NCBI RefSeq assembly: GCF_900182905.1
Contig: NZ_FXUF01000006.1
Location: 124,001-188,000, forward strand
DNA: 64,000 bases
Reading direction: 5' to 3'
DNA from: Anoxynatronum buryatiense
Lineage (GTDB): Bacteria > Bacillota > Clostridia > Peptostreptococcales > Tindalliaceae
Below, in pieces: positions 34,436-42,150 of this stretch. The notes beneath the pieces were generated by a model. The model ran no database searches. It saw only the letters and a program-made list of their open reading frames with translations, and was not told the DNA's origin. How positions within the stretch are numbered: the first letter of the stretch is position 1; every line of letters begins with the position of its first letter. Both the position numbers and the translations under genes were made by a program.

Positions 34436-36292
34436 TTGAAGCTGACTTTACAGATGAAAAAAGGGGTACTGCTGGTGCTGGACGCCCTGCTGATTCAGCT
34501 GGTGTATCTGCTGGCCTTTGCCATACGATTTGACTATGATTTTTCGGGACGAATGGTGAGCAACTACTGGCCGGTATACCGGGAAAACCTGCTATGGATT
34601 TTACTCATTAAGCTGGCGGTTTTTTATCTGCTGGGGCTGTACCACAGCCTTTGGCGGTATGCCAGCATTGAAGAATTGATGAAGGTGGCCATAACGGCGG
34701 TGTTGGCCAATGCTTCGGTGATGGCTTATTTAGCCATTACCCAGCAAATGCTGCCCAGGGGGATTCATGCCCTGGCCATTTTGCTGGACATGGCCCTGAT
34801 TGGTGGGGTGCGCTTTGCTTACCGGGTAAGCCGCACTTATCGGGATACGGGGTTTCTCACCTTTAACCCCCAGGTAACCAGTGCCCGCCGGGTATTGATT
34901 GTGGGAGCAGGTGAGGCGGGGGCCATGGTGGTGAAGGAACTGAAGGCCCATGGCTACCAGCACGGTCGACCCGTGGGAATTGTGGACGATGATAAAAGCA
35001 AAATTGGTCGCAAGCTGGCGGGAGTCACCGTGCTGGGAAGCCGGGAAAAACTGCCGGAGCTCATCAAAAGCAAACGGGTGGATGAAGTGATTCTGGCCAT
35101 GCCCTCGGTGCAGCGTCAGGTAATGCGTGAAGTGATTGATGTGGCCGCCGGCGCCGGGGTGCGCCTCAAAACCGTGCCCGGTGTGTATGAGCTGATCGAC
35201 GGCCAGGTGAGTATTAAAGAGATTCGGGATGTGGACATTGAAGATCTGCTGGGCCGGGAACCGGTGGATTTGGATCTGGAGGCCATTGCCGGTTTCCTGA
35301 AAGGCAAGAAAGTGCTGGTCACCGGTGGCGGCGGCTCCATTGGAAGTGAACTGTGCCGGCAGATTGCAGATTTTGCTCCCCGGGAGCTGCTGATGCTGGA
35401 TATTTATGAGAACCATTTGTATGAATTGCAGCAGGAGCTGCGAAAAAAACACCCCCAGCTGACTATGAAGGTGCTGGTGGGTTCGGTGCGGGACAAAGCC
35501 TGTATGCAGGCGTTATTCCAGCGGGAACAGCCTACGGTGGTGTTCCATGCAGCGGCCCATAAGCATGTGCCACTGATGGAGGACAGCCCGGCAGAAGCAG
35601 TGAAGAACAATGTGATGGGCACTCGCAATGTGGCCTGGTGCGCCCATGAGGCGGGCTGTGAGAAGCTGGTGTTGATTTCCACCGACAAGGCCGTGAACCC
35701 CACCAATGTGATGGGAGCCAGTAAACGGCTGGCAGAAATGGTGGTGCAGTCTCTCGATGAAATAAGTCAAACAGAGTTTGCAGCGGTGCGCTTTGGAAAT
35801 GTGCTGGGTTCCAGCGGCAGCGTGATTCCCCTGTTTAAAAAACAGATTGAAGACGGGGGGCCGGTGACGGTGACCCACGAAGATATGACCCGTTATTTTA
35901 TGACCATTCCTGAAGCAGTGCAGCTGGTGATTCAGGCAGGGGCCATGGCTCGGGGAGGCGAAGTCTTTGTGCTGGATATGGGAGACCCGGTGAAGATCAT
36001 GGACCTGGCGGAAAACCTGATTCGCCTCAGTGGGTTCACTCCTGGTGAAGATATTCAGGTGGAGGTGACGGGCCTGCGACCGGGAGAAAAGTTATATGAA
36101 GAGCTGCTGTTGGACAGCAATGGCCTGGAAGCCACGGTGCACCAGAAAATTTTTGTGGAAAAACCGGCAGTCACGGCCTTTGAGACACTGAACCAGCAGG
36201 TGGATGAACTGGCAGCGGAGATCTGCATGCAGTCTCCGGAAACGGTAAAGGCGGCTGTGGCCCGCCTGGTCACCACTTACACACCCCAATAG
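34436..36292 (+). CDS. Membrane UDP-GlcNAc 4,6-dehydratase (PglF/WbpM/CapD type)
   Basis: A 618-aa protein. About four membrane helices fill residues 10-130. A first Rossmann domain follows ('RRVLIVGAGEAGAMVVKEL', about 152) and then the catalytic SDR domain ('KKVLVTGGGGSIGSELCRQI', 'FHAAAHKHVPLMEDSP', 'VLISTDKAVNPTNVMGASKR', 'RFGNVLGSSGSV'). The Met in place of Tyr in the YxxxK motif is normal for this group. It makes UDP-4-keto-6-deoxy-HexNAc, possibly for the SDR and initiating transferase at 7.3-8.9 kb. The start is TTG 34436 after GGGAGTGAGAGG; an ATG lies six codons later. G/C content is clearly higher than in the island. Confidence 0.9.
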   Translation: MKLTLQMKKGVLLVLDALLIQLVYLLAFAIRFDYDFSGRMVSNYWPVYRENLLWILLIKLAVFYLLGLYHSLWRYASIEELMKVAITAVLANASVMAYLAITQQMLPRGIHALAILLDMALIGGVRFAYRVSRTYRDTGFLTFNPQVTSARRVLIVGAGEAGAMVVKELKAHGYQHGRPVGIVDDDKSKIGRKLAGVTVLGSREKLPELIKSKRVDEVILAMPSVQRQVMREVIDVAAGAGVRLKTVPGVYELIDGQVSIKEIRDVDIEDLLGREPVDLDLEAIAGFLKGKKVLVTGGGGSIGSELCRQIADFAPRELLMLDIYENHLYELQQELRKKHPQLTMKVLVGSVRDKACMQALFQREQPTVVFHAAAHKHVPLMEDSPAEAVKNNVMGTRNVAWCAHEAGCEKLVLISTDKAVNPTNVMGASKRLAEMVVQSLDEISQTEFAAVRFGNVLGSSGSVIPLFKKQIEDGGPVTVTHEDMTRYFMTIPEAVQLVIQAGAMARGGEVFVLDMGDPVKIMDLAENLIRLSGFTPGEDIQVEVTGLRPGEKLYEELLLDSNGLEATVHQKIFVEKPAVTAFETLNQQVDELAAEICMQSPETVKAAVARLVTTYTPQ

Positions 36293-36307
36293 GGGACAAT
36301 AGGCGAT

Positions 36308-36351
36308 AAAAAACCAGGAGAACCGGAAATGGCCGGTACTCCTGGTTTTTT
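36308..36351 (+). terminator. Intrinsic terminator, copy C of a repeated module
   Basis: AAAAAACCAGGAG (36308-36320) pairs perfectly with CTCCTGGTTTTTT (36339-36351), with an inner ACCGG/CCGGT stem. The same hairpin appears near 39881 and 41141. Confidence 0.88.
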
Positions 36352-36430
36352 AAACTGACCGAGCAGGCCGGACAAATGCCCATCTGCCCATCTGCACATT
36401 GATGATCCCTTTGACATAAGCTGGAAAGAG

Positions 36431-36502
36431 AACTGGAAGGTCTACGTTGAGGAAGATTGGGTAGATCAGATGGCAGTGGAGCATAGAGAAGAAGAGGAGT
36501 AA
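36431..36502 (+). pseudogene. 3' fragment of a second copy of the 208-aa protein gene
   Basis: These 72 bases match 40957-41028, the end of the 208-aa gene, at about 65 positions by eye, in the same reading frame and ending at a stop (TAA instead of TAG). It codes for VYVEEDWVDQMAVEH and an acidic tail. Nothing upstream resembles the rest of the gene, so only the last 23 codons remain. Confidence 0.85.
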
Positions 36503-36627
36503 GTGAAATTGCATGATGATTTTCGAGAAATTTCTTCAATAAAATCTGAATTAAACTTCTTTAAAATGGTTATATTTACTTAAAAATACAAATTATTTGC
36601 ATTAATTATTGATTTTTGCATAAATTA

Positions 36628-36656
36628 TTGATATTTACATAAAATGATAGTATGAT
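36628..36656 (+). promoter_or_regulatory. Putative promoter of the AlbA-type gene
   Basis: TTGATA (36628-36633), a 17-base spacer and TATGAT (36651-36656) in an A/T-rich stretch, 24 bases before the ATG at 36681. Confidence 0.65.
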
Positions 36657-36680
36657 TGTAGGTGAGAAGGAGGGATTTTC

Positions 36681-38108
36681 ATGTTAGAAGAGGAATTGGT
36701 TCAATTAGTCAATAAAATTATTTCTCAGAAATGTGAAAAACAGCACATAGAAAGCAAGAAGGCGTTAGGTGGTACACCAACTAAACTTTATGATACGTTA
36801 TCCAGCTTTTCTAATCAGATTGGCGGCGGGATTATCATTTTTGGAGTTGATGAAGATGCTGGTTATGAGGTGGTAGGTGTTTATGATGCTCAAGACCTTC
36901 AAAAAAAAGTTGTGGAACAGTCTTTGCAAATGGAGCCGGTTGTTAGGCCATTGTTTACGGTGGCAACTGTAAAAGAGAAGATCGTCGTAAGTGCGGAGAT
37001 TTCAGAATGTGACATTTACGATAAGCCTTGCTTTTATAAAGGGGCAGGAAGGCTGCGGGGGTCTTTTGTTCGTGTTGGTGATTCTGATCAGCCAATGACA
37101 GAGTACGAAATTTACAGTTACGAAGCCTTTAAAAGAAGAATTCATGACGAACTTCGCACTGTTGATCGGGCAACCATGGCTTATTTGAAAAAAGACAACA
37201 TGACTGAATATCTATTAAAACTACGCAGACAAAAAAACAATCTTGCTAATCTTGAGGATCAACGAATACTCGAAACTCAAGGCATAAGTCAAGATGGTTT
37301 GCCAACTTTGGCAGGATTGATGCTTCTTGGTGAATACCCGCAAGAATTCTTTCCACAGCTAAGCGTCACTGCGATGGTGGTGCAAGGAAAAGAGATGGGG
37401 GATCTTGGTGATGATGGAGAACGATTTGTAGACAATAAACGAATCGAGGGCACCATATCTCAGATGCTTGAAAGTACATTGGCTTTTGTCCGAAGGAATA
37501 TGAAAGTCAAAACCATTGTTACAGAAGAGGGGATGCGGGCAGACAAACCAGAGTATCCCATTAAGGCAGTAAGGGAAATAATATTAAATGCACTGATTCA
37601 CAGAGATTATAGTGTCCATACAGAACGTTCGCCCATAAGGTTGGTCATGTATGAGGATAGATTGGAACTGGAGAACCCCGGGGGCCTGTATGGTAGAATA
37701 ACTGTCGATGATTTAGGGAAAGCAGCTGCAGATACAAGAAACCCGTACCTGGCAGGTGCATTGGAAATGATGATTGATACTGAGAATCGATTTTCTGGGA
37801 TTCCGACTGTTATCGCTGAGCTTAAAAAAGCTAATATGCCCGCTCCTATATTTATCGATCGGCGAGGTGCATTCAAGGTCATTTTCTATAAAAAGACAAT
37901 CGTTCAGGATAAAAGTGCTGATCTTGCACAGGAAATAATATCCTATTGCAGGACGCCAAGAACAAGAGAAGAGCTCGCTGAACAGTTTGAATTTGAAACA
38001 CCCAGCTATTTTATTAAAACCTATCTATATCCATTAATTCAGGCGGGAAAAATTAAAATGTCATTACCTGATAAACCAAAGAGTAAATATCAGAAATATT
38101 TTTCATGA
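36681..38108 (+). CDS. AlbA_2/Schlafen-type DNA-binding protein with HATPase-like domain
   Basis: A 475-aa 'putative DNA-binding' regulator. The N-terminal AlbA_2 domain (about 10-130) has 'ESKKALGG', 'SSFSNQIGGGIIIFGVDED' and 'GRLRGSFVRVGDSDQPMTEYE'. The central HATPase_c_4-like domain has 'REIILNALIHRDYSVHTERSP' and 'LELENPGGLYG'. A winged-helix tail follows ('TREELAEQF'). Such proteins often sit in accessory islands and beside toxin-antitoxin or phage genes, as here. AGAAGGAGGG precedes the ATG. The exact role is not known. Confidence 0.82.
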   Translation: MLEEELVQLVNKIISQKCEKQHIESKKALGGTPTKLYDTLSSFSNQIGGGIIIFGVDEDAGYEVVGVYDAQDLQKKVVEQSLQMEPVVRPLFTVATVKEKIVVSAEISECDIYDKPCFYKGAGRLRGSFVRVGDSDQPMTEYEIYSYEAFKRRIHDELRTVDRATMAYLKKDNMTEYLLKLRRQKNNLANLEDQRILETQGISQDGLPTLAGLMLLGEYPQEFFPQLSVTAMVVQGKEMGDLGDDGERFVDNKRIEGTISQMLESTLAFVRRNMKVKTIVTEEGMRADKPEYPIKAVREIILNALIHRDYSVHTERSPIRLVMYEDRLELENPGGLYGRITVDDLGKAAADTRNPYLAGALEMMIDTENRFSGIPTVIAELKKANMPAPIFIDRRGAFKVIFYKKTIVQDKSADLAQEIISYCRTPRTREELAEQFEFETPSYFIKTYLYPLIQAGKIKMSLPDKPKSKYQKYFS

Positions 38109-38225
38109 AGAACATCATACCGGGACGGAGGTGTTGTAACCTTCGATTACCAGCAAGGCAGGCCGCTCAAATGTACCATCGTTGGGCCTAATCTTGCTAA
38201 TGGTGTATTAATTAATACGATTTAA
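38109..38225 (+). other. Open stretch in frame after the AlbA stop; possible gene remnant
   Basis: After the TGA at 38106-38108 the same frame stays open for 38 codons to a TAA. It encodes a sensible-looking stretch containing 'YRDGGVVTFDYQQ'. About 21 of 24 bases around 38122-38145 match 40248-40271, which encodes 'DEGVVTFG' in another ORF. It has no start or ribosome binding site. It is probably debris of a lost gene rather than a functional reading-through tail. Confidence 0.35.
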
Positions 38226-38226
38226 A

Positions 38227-38254
38227 TTGAAAAAATGGTTAATTGACGTATAAT
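38227..38254 (+). promoter_or_regulatory. Putative promoter of the toxin-antitoxin operon
   Basis: TTGAAA (38227-38232), a 16-base spacer and a perfect TATAAT (38249-38254). It lies 31 bases before the TTG start of the toxin gene. Confidence 0.7.
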
Positions 38255-38284
38255 ATGGTTATACTATCGATAAGGAGTGTTCAT

Positions 38285-38711
38285 TTGAGCTCCAAAAATC
38301 CGAACCCTCAAAAATATATTAACTTCTCCCCGGACGACATAAAAACTTATCTGGATATGCTTAGAAAATGTGTTCTTGAAGGTAGCTATTCAATTGCCAG
38401 GAATGAGAACGGGCAGGAAAACATGGATTTCATTGAGAATTATAAGATTAGTTCGAAGAGAGAGAAAGAAATATTACTTGGTTTACAGTTTGATGATTTC
38501 TGCTACGCTGTTGAGAATGAGAAGCTTGATTACGCTCATGAGATTTTATATGTTTTTTTGCAAACAGCATGAACTGGACTTTTGGGGAGAACTTGAGAGT
38601 GTTGAGATATATATTAAAGTGAATATGATTGAAATGAGAAACGGAGATTCCAGAGCATTTGTTGTCTCATTTCATAAAAGAAATTTTGAAATGACGTACT
38701 TATTTAGATAG
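38285..38711 (+). pseudogene. MqsR-family toxin gene broken by a frameshift in a T7 run
   Basis: Read with one base removed at 38553-38559 (seven T), this gives a 141-aa MqsR-like ribonuclease toxin. Residues 1-90 come from the frame starting at TTG 38285 (AAGGAGTG upstream), with 'ILLGLQFDDFCYAVENEKL' and 'AHEILYVF'. The rest comes from the next frame, with 'WGELESVEIYIKVNMIE' and the family's 'VVSFHKRNFEMTYLF' end. As written, frame 1 stops at 38570-38572 and the essential beta-strand end is lost. It could be a mutation, a sequencing error or a slippery site. The antitoxin gene downstream is intact. Confidence 0.75.
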
Positions 38712-38716
38712 ATCAA

Positions 38717-38797
38717 GGTGGGTAATGGACTGCCATAGAAGAAAATGGGTAATGGACTGCCATAGAAGAAGGTGGGTAATGGACTGCCATAGAAGGA
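38717..38797 (+). repeat. Three 27-bp tandem repeats between toxin and antitoxin
   Basis: The unit GGTGGGTAATGGACTGCCAT plus AGAAGAA is repeated at 38717-38743, 38744-38770 and 38771-38797 with one to three differences. The end of copy 3 becomes GAAGGA and supplies the ribosome binding site for the antitoxin gene. Confidence 0.95.
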
Positions 38798-38807
38798 GGA
38801 GATCAAA

Positions 38808-39806
38808 ATGAAGGGATATTGTGAAAATTGCCGCGATATGGTTGACTACAGTATAAAGACAGTGAATAAGGAAAAAACAATTAAAGGAAAAACAATTCGT
38901 TATGTCGGTAAAGAAGCTTACTGTGAGGAGTGTAAAGAAGAAATTCTTGTGGCAGAAATCAGGGACTATAATTTAATGCAACTTGATGCTGCTTACAGAG
39001 AAGCCGAAGATTTGATTAAAGTGACAGATGTTGAGAGCATTTTAGAGAGGTATGGTATCGGGAAAAGGCCCTTGTCTTTGCTGCTGGGATGGGGGGAAGG
39101 AACATTAACGAGATACGTAGATGGCGATACGCCGTCAAAACCATACTCGGATATCCTGAATCGTATTCTTGTTGATAAGACGTATTACCGAGACTTGCTG
39201 GAGCAGAATAGGGAACGAATTTCTGAAGTAGCATATCGTAAAAGCATGACAGCTACTGAAAAAATCCCTGACCCTGAGGTAGAAGGGAATGAAATTAGTA
39301 AGCTTGAATCAGCAGTTAAATATATATTGATGGAGACATCAGAGATTACGCCTCTCGCTTTACAAAAATTATTGTACTTTACTCAGGGATTTAATAAAGC
39401 TTTTGCAGACACCTTTATGTTTGAGGAAGACTGCGAGGCTTGGGCACACGGGCCGGTTTATCGCGATGTGTATCATAAGTATAGAGGGTATGGGTATAAC
39501 CCTATTGAAGAAGGCCATTTATCTTATGAGAACATCAATTTGACAGATGATGAAAAAGAGCTGCTTGACCATATTGTTTTATACTTTGGCTGCTATAGCG
39601 GTACAATTCTTGAAAACATGACGCATTCAGAAGAACCTTGGCGAGTAGCCAGACGCGGCTTAGTGGACGGTGAAAGGTCTGAGAGAGTTATTGAAAAGCA
39701 GGACATTGGTGCTTATTTCATAAACGTTAAAGAAAAGTATAAGATGTTGAATCACACAGACATCAAAGACTATACGAAAGATTTGTTTAGTAAGCTCTAT
39801 GCATAG
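38808..39806 (+). CDS. Antitoxin: MqsA-like zinc/HTH part fused to a Panacea (SocA/DUF4065) domain
   Basis: A 332-aa predicted antitoxin. Residues 1-50 hold two CxxC pairs ('CENCRDMVDY', 'YCEECKEE'), a zinc-binding part. Residues about 68-130 form an XRE-like helix-turn-helix ('YGIGKRPLSLLLGWGEGTLTR'). Residues about 165-310 form the Panacea/DUF4065 domain ('ITPLALQKLLYFTQGFNKAF', 'CEAWAHGPVYRDVYHKYRGYG'). It should bind and silence the MqsR-like toxin encoded upstream and repress the promoter. GAAGGAGGAG precedes the ATG and lies in the last 27-bp repeat. Confidence 0.85.
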   Translation: MKGYCENCRDMVDYSIKTVNKEKTIKGKTIRYVGKEAYCEECKEEILVAEIRDYNLMQLDAAYREAEDLIKVTDVESILERYGIGKRPLSLLLGWGEGTLTRYVDGDTPSKPYSDILNRILVDKTYYRDLLEQNRERISEVAYRKSMTATEKIPDPEVEGNEISKLESAVKYILMETSEITPLALQKLLYFTQGFNKAFADTFMFEEDCEAWAHGPVYRDVYHKYRGYGYNPIEEGHLSYENINLTDDEKELLDHIVLYFGCYSGTILENMTHSEEPWRVARRGLVDGERSERVIEKQDIGAYFINVKEKYKMLNHTDIKDYTKDLFSKLYA

Positions 39807-39813
39807 AGGTGGA

Positions 39814-39938
39814 GTTAGAAATCTGAAGATCGGTAAAGGATGTCGTAAAGCGTAGTGAAGGTAGAAAGAAAGAGTGATCAAAAAACCAGGAGAACCGGAA
39901 ATAGTCGGTACGCCTGATTTTTTTAAACTGATGGAACA
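39814..39938 (+). repeat. Repeat module copy A, with terminator hairpin
   Basis: About 120 bases that align with 41075-41197 (TTAGAAATCT, GATCGGTAAAGGATGTCG, AAAGCGTAGTGAAGGTAGAA, then the CCAGG hairpin) with few differences. The hairpin at 39881-39924 and the T run likely end the antitoxin transcript. The rest of the gap to 40178 holds a promoter at 40090 and a second GACAC-containing copy at 40151, but no gene. Confidence 0.88.
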
Positions 39939-40089
39939 GAACTGTCGAATAATCACCCACTCAATATTCATCTTTTCGCCATGGGGTGAGGATGATTATA
40001 AAGGCTTACTGAGGTTGTGAACGTTGAAGCTCTTGATACTGGAGGGGATTGATTCATTGGATATGTGCTAAAAGTAAAAAGACACCCTA

Positions 40090-40118
40090 TTGACACAATC
40101 TTCAACATAATTTACGTT
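40090..40118 (+). promoter_or_regulatory. Putative promoter upstream of the 208-aa gene
   Basis: TTGACA (40090-40095), a 17-base spacer and TACGTT (40113-40118). The 13-base string ACCCTATTGACAC that includes this -35 recurs at 40151-40163, so a second -35 or an operator is possible. Confidence 0.45.
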
Positions 40119-40178
40119 TAAAGCATCAATGACGTGTCGTATATAACATGCAACCCTATTGACACGGGGGAAGTAGTC

Positions 40179-40475
40179 ATGGAAAGCAACCTGGTTCCTA
40201 AAAACAATAAACGATACAGTGGAGTAGAAGTAATGGAGTCACATTGGGACGAAGGTGTTGTAACTTTTGGGGAATTAATCTCTAAGGGTTTATTCGAAAA
40301 TGAAAGGGTGAATGAAAAGATGAAACAGGCAAACAATGCATTTTTGCTCAATATAACAAAAGACTATTTAGATGGCATTCAAAAGGAGGTCTGTAACCAT
40401 TATGGACAAATTAGCTTTCACAGGAACGATTATTTCAATCCAGCCCAGGATCCGTCTCGCCAGGTCTTTCGATGA
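40179..40475 (+). CDS. Uncertain ORF overlapping the 208-aa gene
   Basis: A 98-aa reading frame (ATG 40179, GGGGGAAG upstream) with a plausible polar, helical sequence ('GVEVMESHWDEGVVTFGELI', 'VNEKMKQANNAFLL'). Its last 74 bases overlap the start of the next gene in another frame, and that part looks like a shadow. It may be the remains of a small gene that once ended earlier. A piece of it resembles the debris at 38120. No family recognised. Confidence 0.25.
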   Translation: MESNLVPKNNKRYSGVEVMESHWDEGVVTFGELISKGLFENERVNEKMKQANNAFLLNITKDYLDGIQKEVCNHYGQISFHRNDYFNPAQDPSRQVFR

Positions 40476-41028
40476 AGCTTCCCATACATACCTGGGTTAT
40501 GCCATTAAGCTAGACGGAGAATTAGATGGTGAGAAAACCGTTTTCTCCATCGGGATAGGTAAAGCTGCCCATGCGAAACATCAATTCAAAGTAAATGATA
40601 CTATCTCAGGTGAGTGTGTACCGGTACCGGATCTTGATATGGAGCCAGTTGAATATTATAAAGTTTCAAAACTGAAAGTTATCTCTACAGGAGAACAAGG
40701 CAGCAGTTCATCTCCATGGGAGCTGGTGCCGCCGGAGTTGGAAGTCTATAGAGAAAGAGGACACCGAAGACTGGCAGCCAGGACCTATGACACTAAGTGT
40801 AGTAGCTGCATGTGGGGCTGTAGAATGCCAGTTGAGATTATTGTCGATAACTGGAATCCGAGAGGCAAGAAGAAGCATCGATTTGAGACATTCTGCTATG
40901 GTCCTCTTAATTGTCAATTGTATAAGGCGGGTCCTAATCGCAAAGTGGAAGGCCGGAACGGGATGGTCTACGTTGAGGAAGATTGGGTAGATCAGATGGC
41001 AGTGGAGCATCGGGGAGAAGATGAGTAG
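40402..41028 (+). CDS. Unrecognised 208-aa cysteine-containing protein
   Basis: Residues 1-95 look beta-rich ('FTGTIISIQPRIRLARSFDE', 'FSIGIGKAAHAKHQFKVNDTI', perhaps an OB-like fold). Residues 120-190 carry a likely metal site: CxxC in 'TKCSSCMWGCRMPVEIIVDNW', then 'FETFCYGPLNC'. The tail is acidic. The preferred start is ATG 40402 after AAAAGGAGG; an ATG at 40372 precedes that site and is rejected. Repeat modules A and B lie on either side, and a fragment of another copy is at 36431. I do not know a function; the setting suggests an accessory, possibly mobile or defence-related, gene. Confidence 0.75.
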   Translation: MDKLAFTGTIISIQPRIRLARSFDEASHTYLGYAIKLDGELDGEKTVFSIGIGKAAHAKHQFKVNDTISGECVPVPDLDMEPVEYYKVSKLKVISTGEQGSSSSPWELVPPELEVYRERGHRRLAARTYDTKCSSCMWGCRMPVEIIVDNWNPRGKKKHRFETFCYGPLNCQLYKAGPNRKVEGRNGMVYVEEDWVDQMAVEHRGEDE

Positions 41029-41074
41029 GTTGCAGCAAAAGAAGGGTGGCAAAGTGGCGCAGGTAAGAGTTTGA

Positions 41075-41197
41075 ATTAGAAATCTAAAGATCGGTAAAGG
41101 ATGTCGCAAAGCGTAGTGAAGGTAGAAAGAATTGTGATCAAAAAACCAGGAGAACCGGAAATAGTTGTTACTCCTGGTTTTTAAATTGACCGAACAG
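41075..41197 (+). repeat. Repeat module copy B, with terminator hairpin
   Basis: Matches copy A at 39814. The hairpin AAAAACCAGGAG (41141-41152) with CTCCTGGTTTTT (41171-41182) likely ends transcription of the 208-aa gene. Confidence 0.9.
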
Positions 41198-41234
41198 GCT
41201 AATTGACCGAACAGGCTAATTGACCGAACAGGCT
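41184..41234. repeat. Three exact 17-bp tandem repeats
   Basis: AATTGACCGAACAGGCT occurs at 41184-41200, 41201-41217 and 41218-41234. The first copy overlaps the end of repeat module B, where a similar string also follows copies A and C. The last copy reaches into the stop codon of the minus-strand gene. Confidence 0.97.
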
Positions 41235-41832
41235 AATCAAAGGTTCGCCGCTCCTGCAGCTTTAGCAATGACGCCTGCTGCAGCAAAGCCACGGCCAGCT
41301 GAGCCTGGTTGATGCGCCGGTTCACGGTGGCCTGGTGATTCAGACAGGGGAAGGCCTGCCCGCTGACCAGAAGCAGGGAGTCTTCTGCAACTGTGGTGTG
41401 CTGCAGGGCACATAAATTCACATACCCGTGAACATCGTCCCCCTTCACGGTGAGGTGCCGGGTTTTCACTGGTACCAGCACCAGCTGGCTGGTGAGGGGC
41501 AGGGGAACATAATAGTTGATGCCCAACTGGTCCCGAAGGCGGCGCTTCAGCACCCGCAGATTCACCAGATAAGTGTCTGCCAGGGCATTGAGAAAAGTGG
41601 TGGTGGTCATGGGAAGCTGTTCCCGATGGCCGCTTAAGAGGCAGACTTCCAGTGCGGTGCCCATGGCGGGCACATGCACCGGCATAAATCCGGTGATGGT
41701 ATCAGGTTGCTGCAGCAACGCTTCCAGCGGCTGTTCTTTTGACGGGCGGGGTGAACGGCGTTTCTTTCGGCCGGGGCTCAGGGTGTAAAGGGCCAAAGGG
41801 TCTTTCAGTAAGGGTGTGGGTGTGTTTTTCAA
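41233..41832 (-). CDS. Possible ComK-like regulator
   Basis: A 199-aa protein, close to the 192 of ComK. The start is TTG at 41832, six bases after GGAGGAG; the frame upstream to 41997 looks non-coding. After a basic N-terminus, 'NYYVPLPLTSQLVLVPV', 'GDDVHGYVNLCAL' and 'FPCLNHQATVNRRINQAQLAV' follow the order of the ComK segments around 'FLFPT', 'WISHVHV' and 'LPISYNSFENQVYRTAWL'. The similarity is weak and read by eye. It diverges from the DUF1659/DUF2922/YvrJ/sigma genes. If ComK-like, it would be a DNA-binding activator; otherwise unknown. Confidence 0.4.
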   Translation of the reverse strand: MKNTPTPLLKDPLALYTLSPGRKKRRSPRPSKEQPLEALLQQPDTITGFMPVHVPAMGTALEVCLLSGHREQLPMTTTTFLNALADTYLVNLRVLKRRLRDQLGINYYVPLPLTSQLVLVPVKTRHLTVKGDDVHGYVNLCALQHTTVAEDSLLLVSGQAFPCLNHQATVNRRINQAQLAVALLQQASLLKLQERRTFD

Positions 41833-42150
41833 GGGGCTCTCCTCCTTCTCGGTGGCGCAGGGTGTCATGTATAAGGGCGCCATGTAAAAAGCGCCAGGTA
41901 TCAGAATCGGAAGCGGTGCAGGAATCCAAGTGGGTGGCTTTTTCATCATACCAGAACATAAGTTCGAAATCAAGGCATAACCATTTGAGTTCTGCAAGGG
42001 TCAGACTGCAGGAACAATAAAAAATCAAAGCCTACGGCGCTGAACCCACTGCGCCAGGGGCTTTTGTCGTTTCAGGAATCATTTTTTTACAAAAAGAGGG
42101 CTATGCTTTCTTCTCTGCTGCGATTTATCCAGTAGAAGGGAGGTGAGCAC

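Noticed and set aside
34730-35452. A 240-aa open frame on the minus strand
   Set aside because: It lies wholly opposite the well-supported 4,6-dehydratase gene, is His/Gln-rich shadow sequence and has no ribosome binding site.
38717-38797. CRISPR-like array
   Set aside because: The 27-bp units are directly adjacent without spacers; only three copies and no cas genes.
36308-41234. Integron-type cassette array (gene followed by similar repeat)
   Set aside because: No integrase gene, and the modules lack the paired RYYYAAC/GTTRRRY ends of attC sites.
41833-41997. Upstream extension of the ComK-like frame
   Set aside because: No ribosome binding site and no family character; TTG 41832 after GGAGGAG is a better start.
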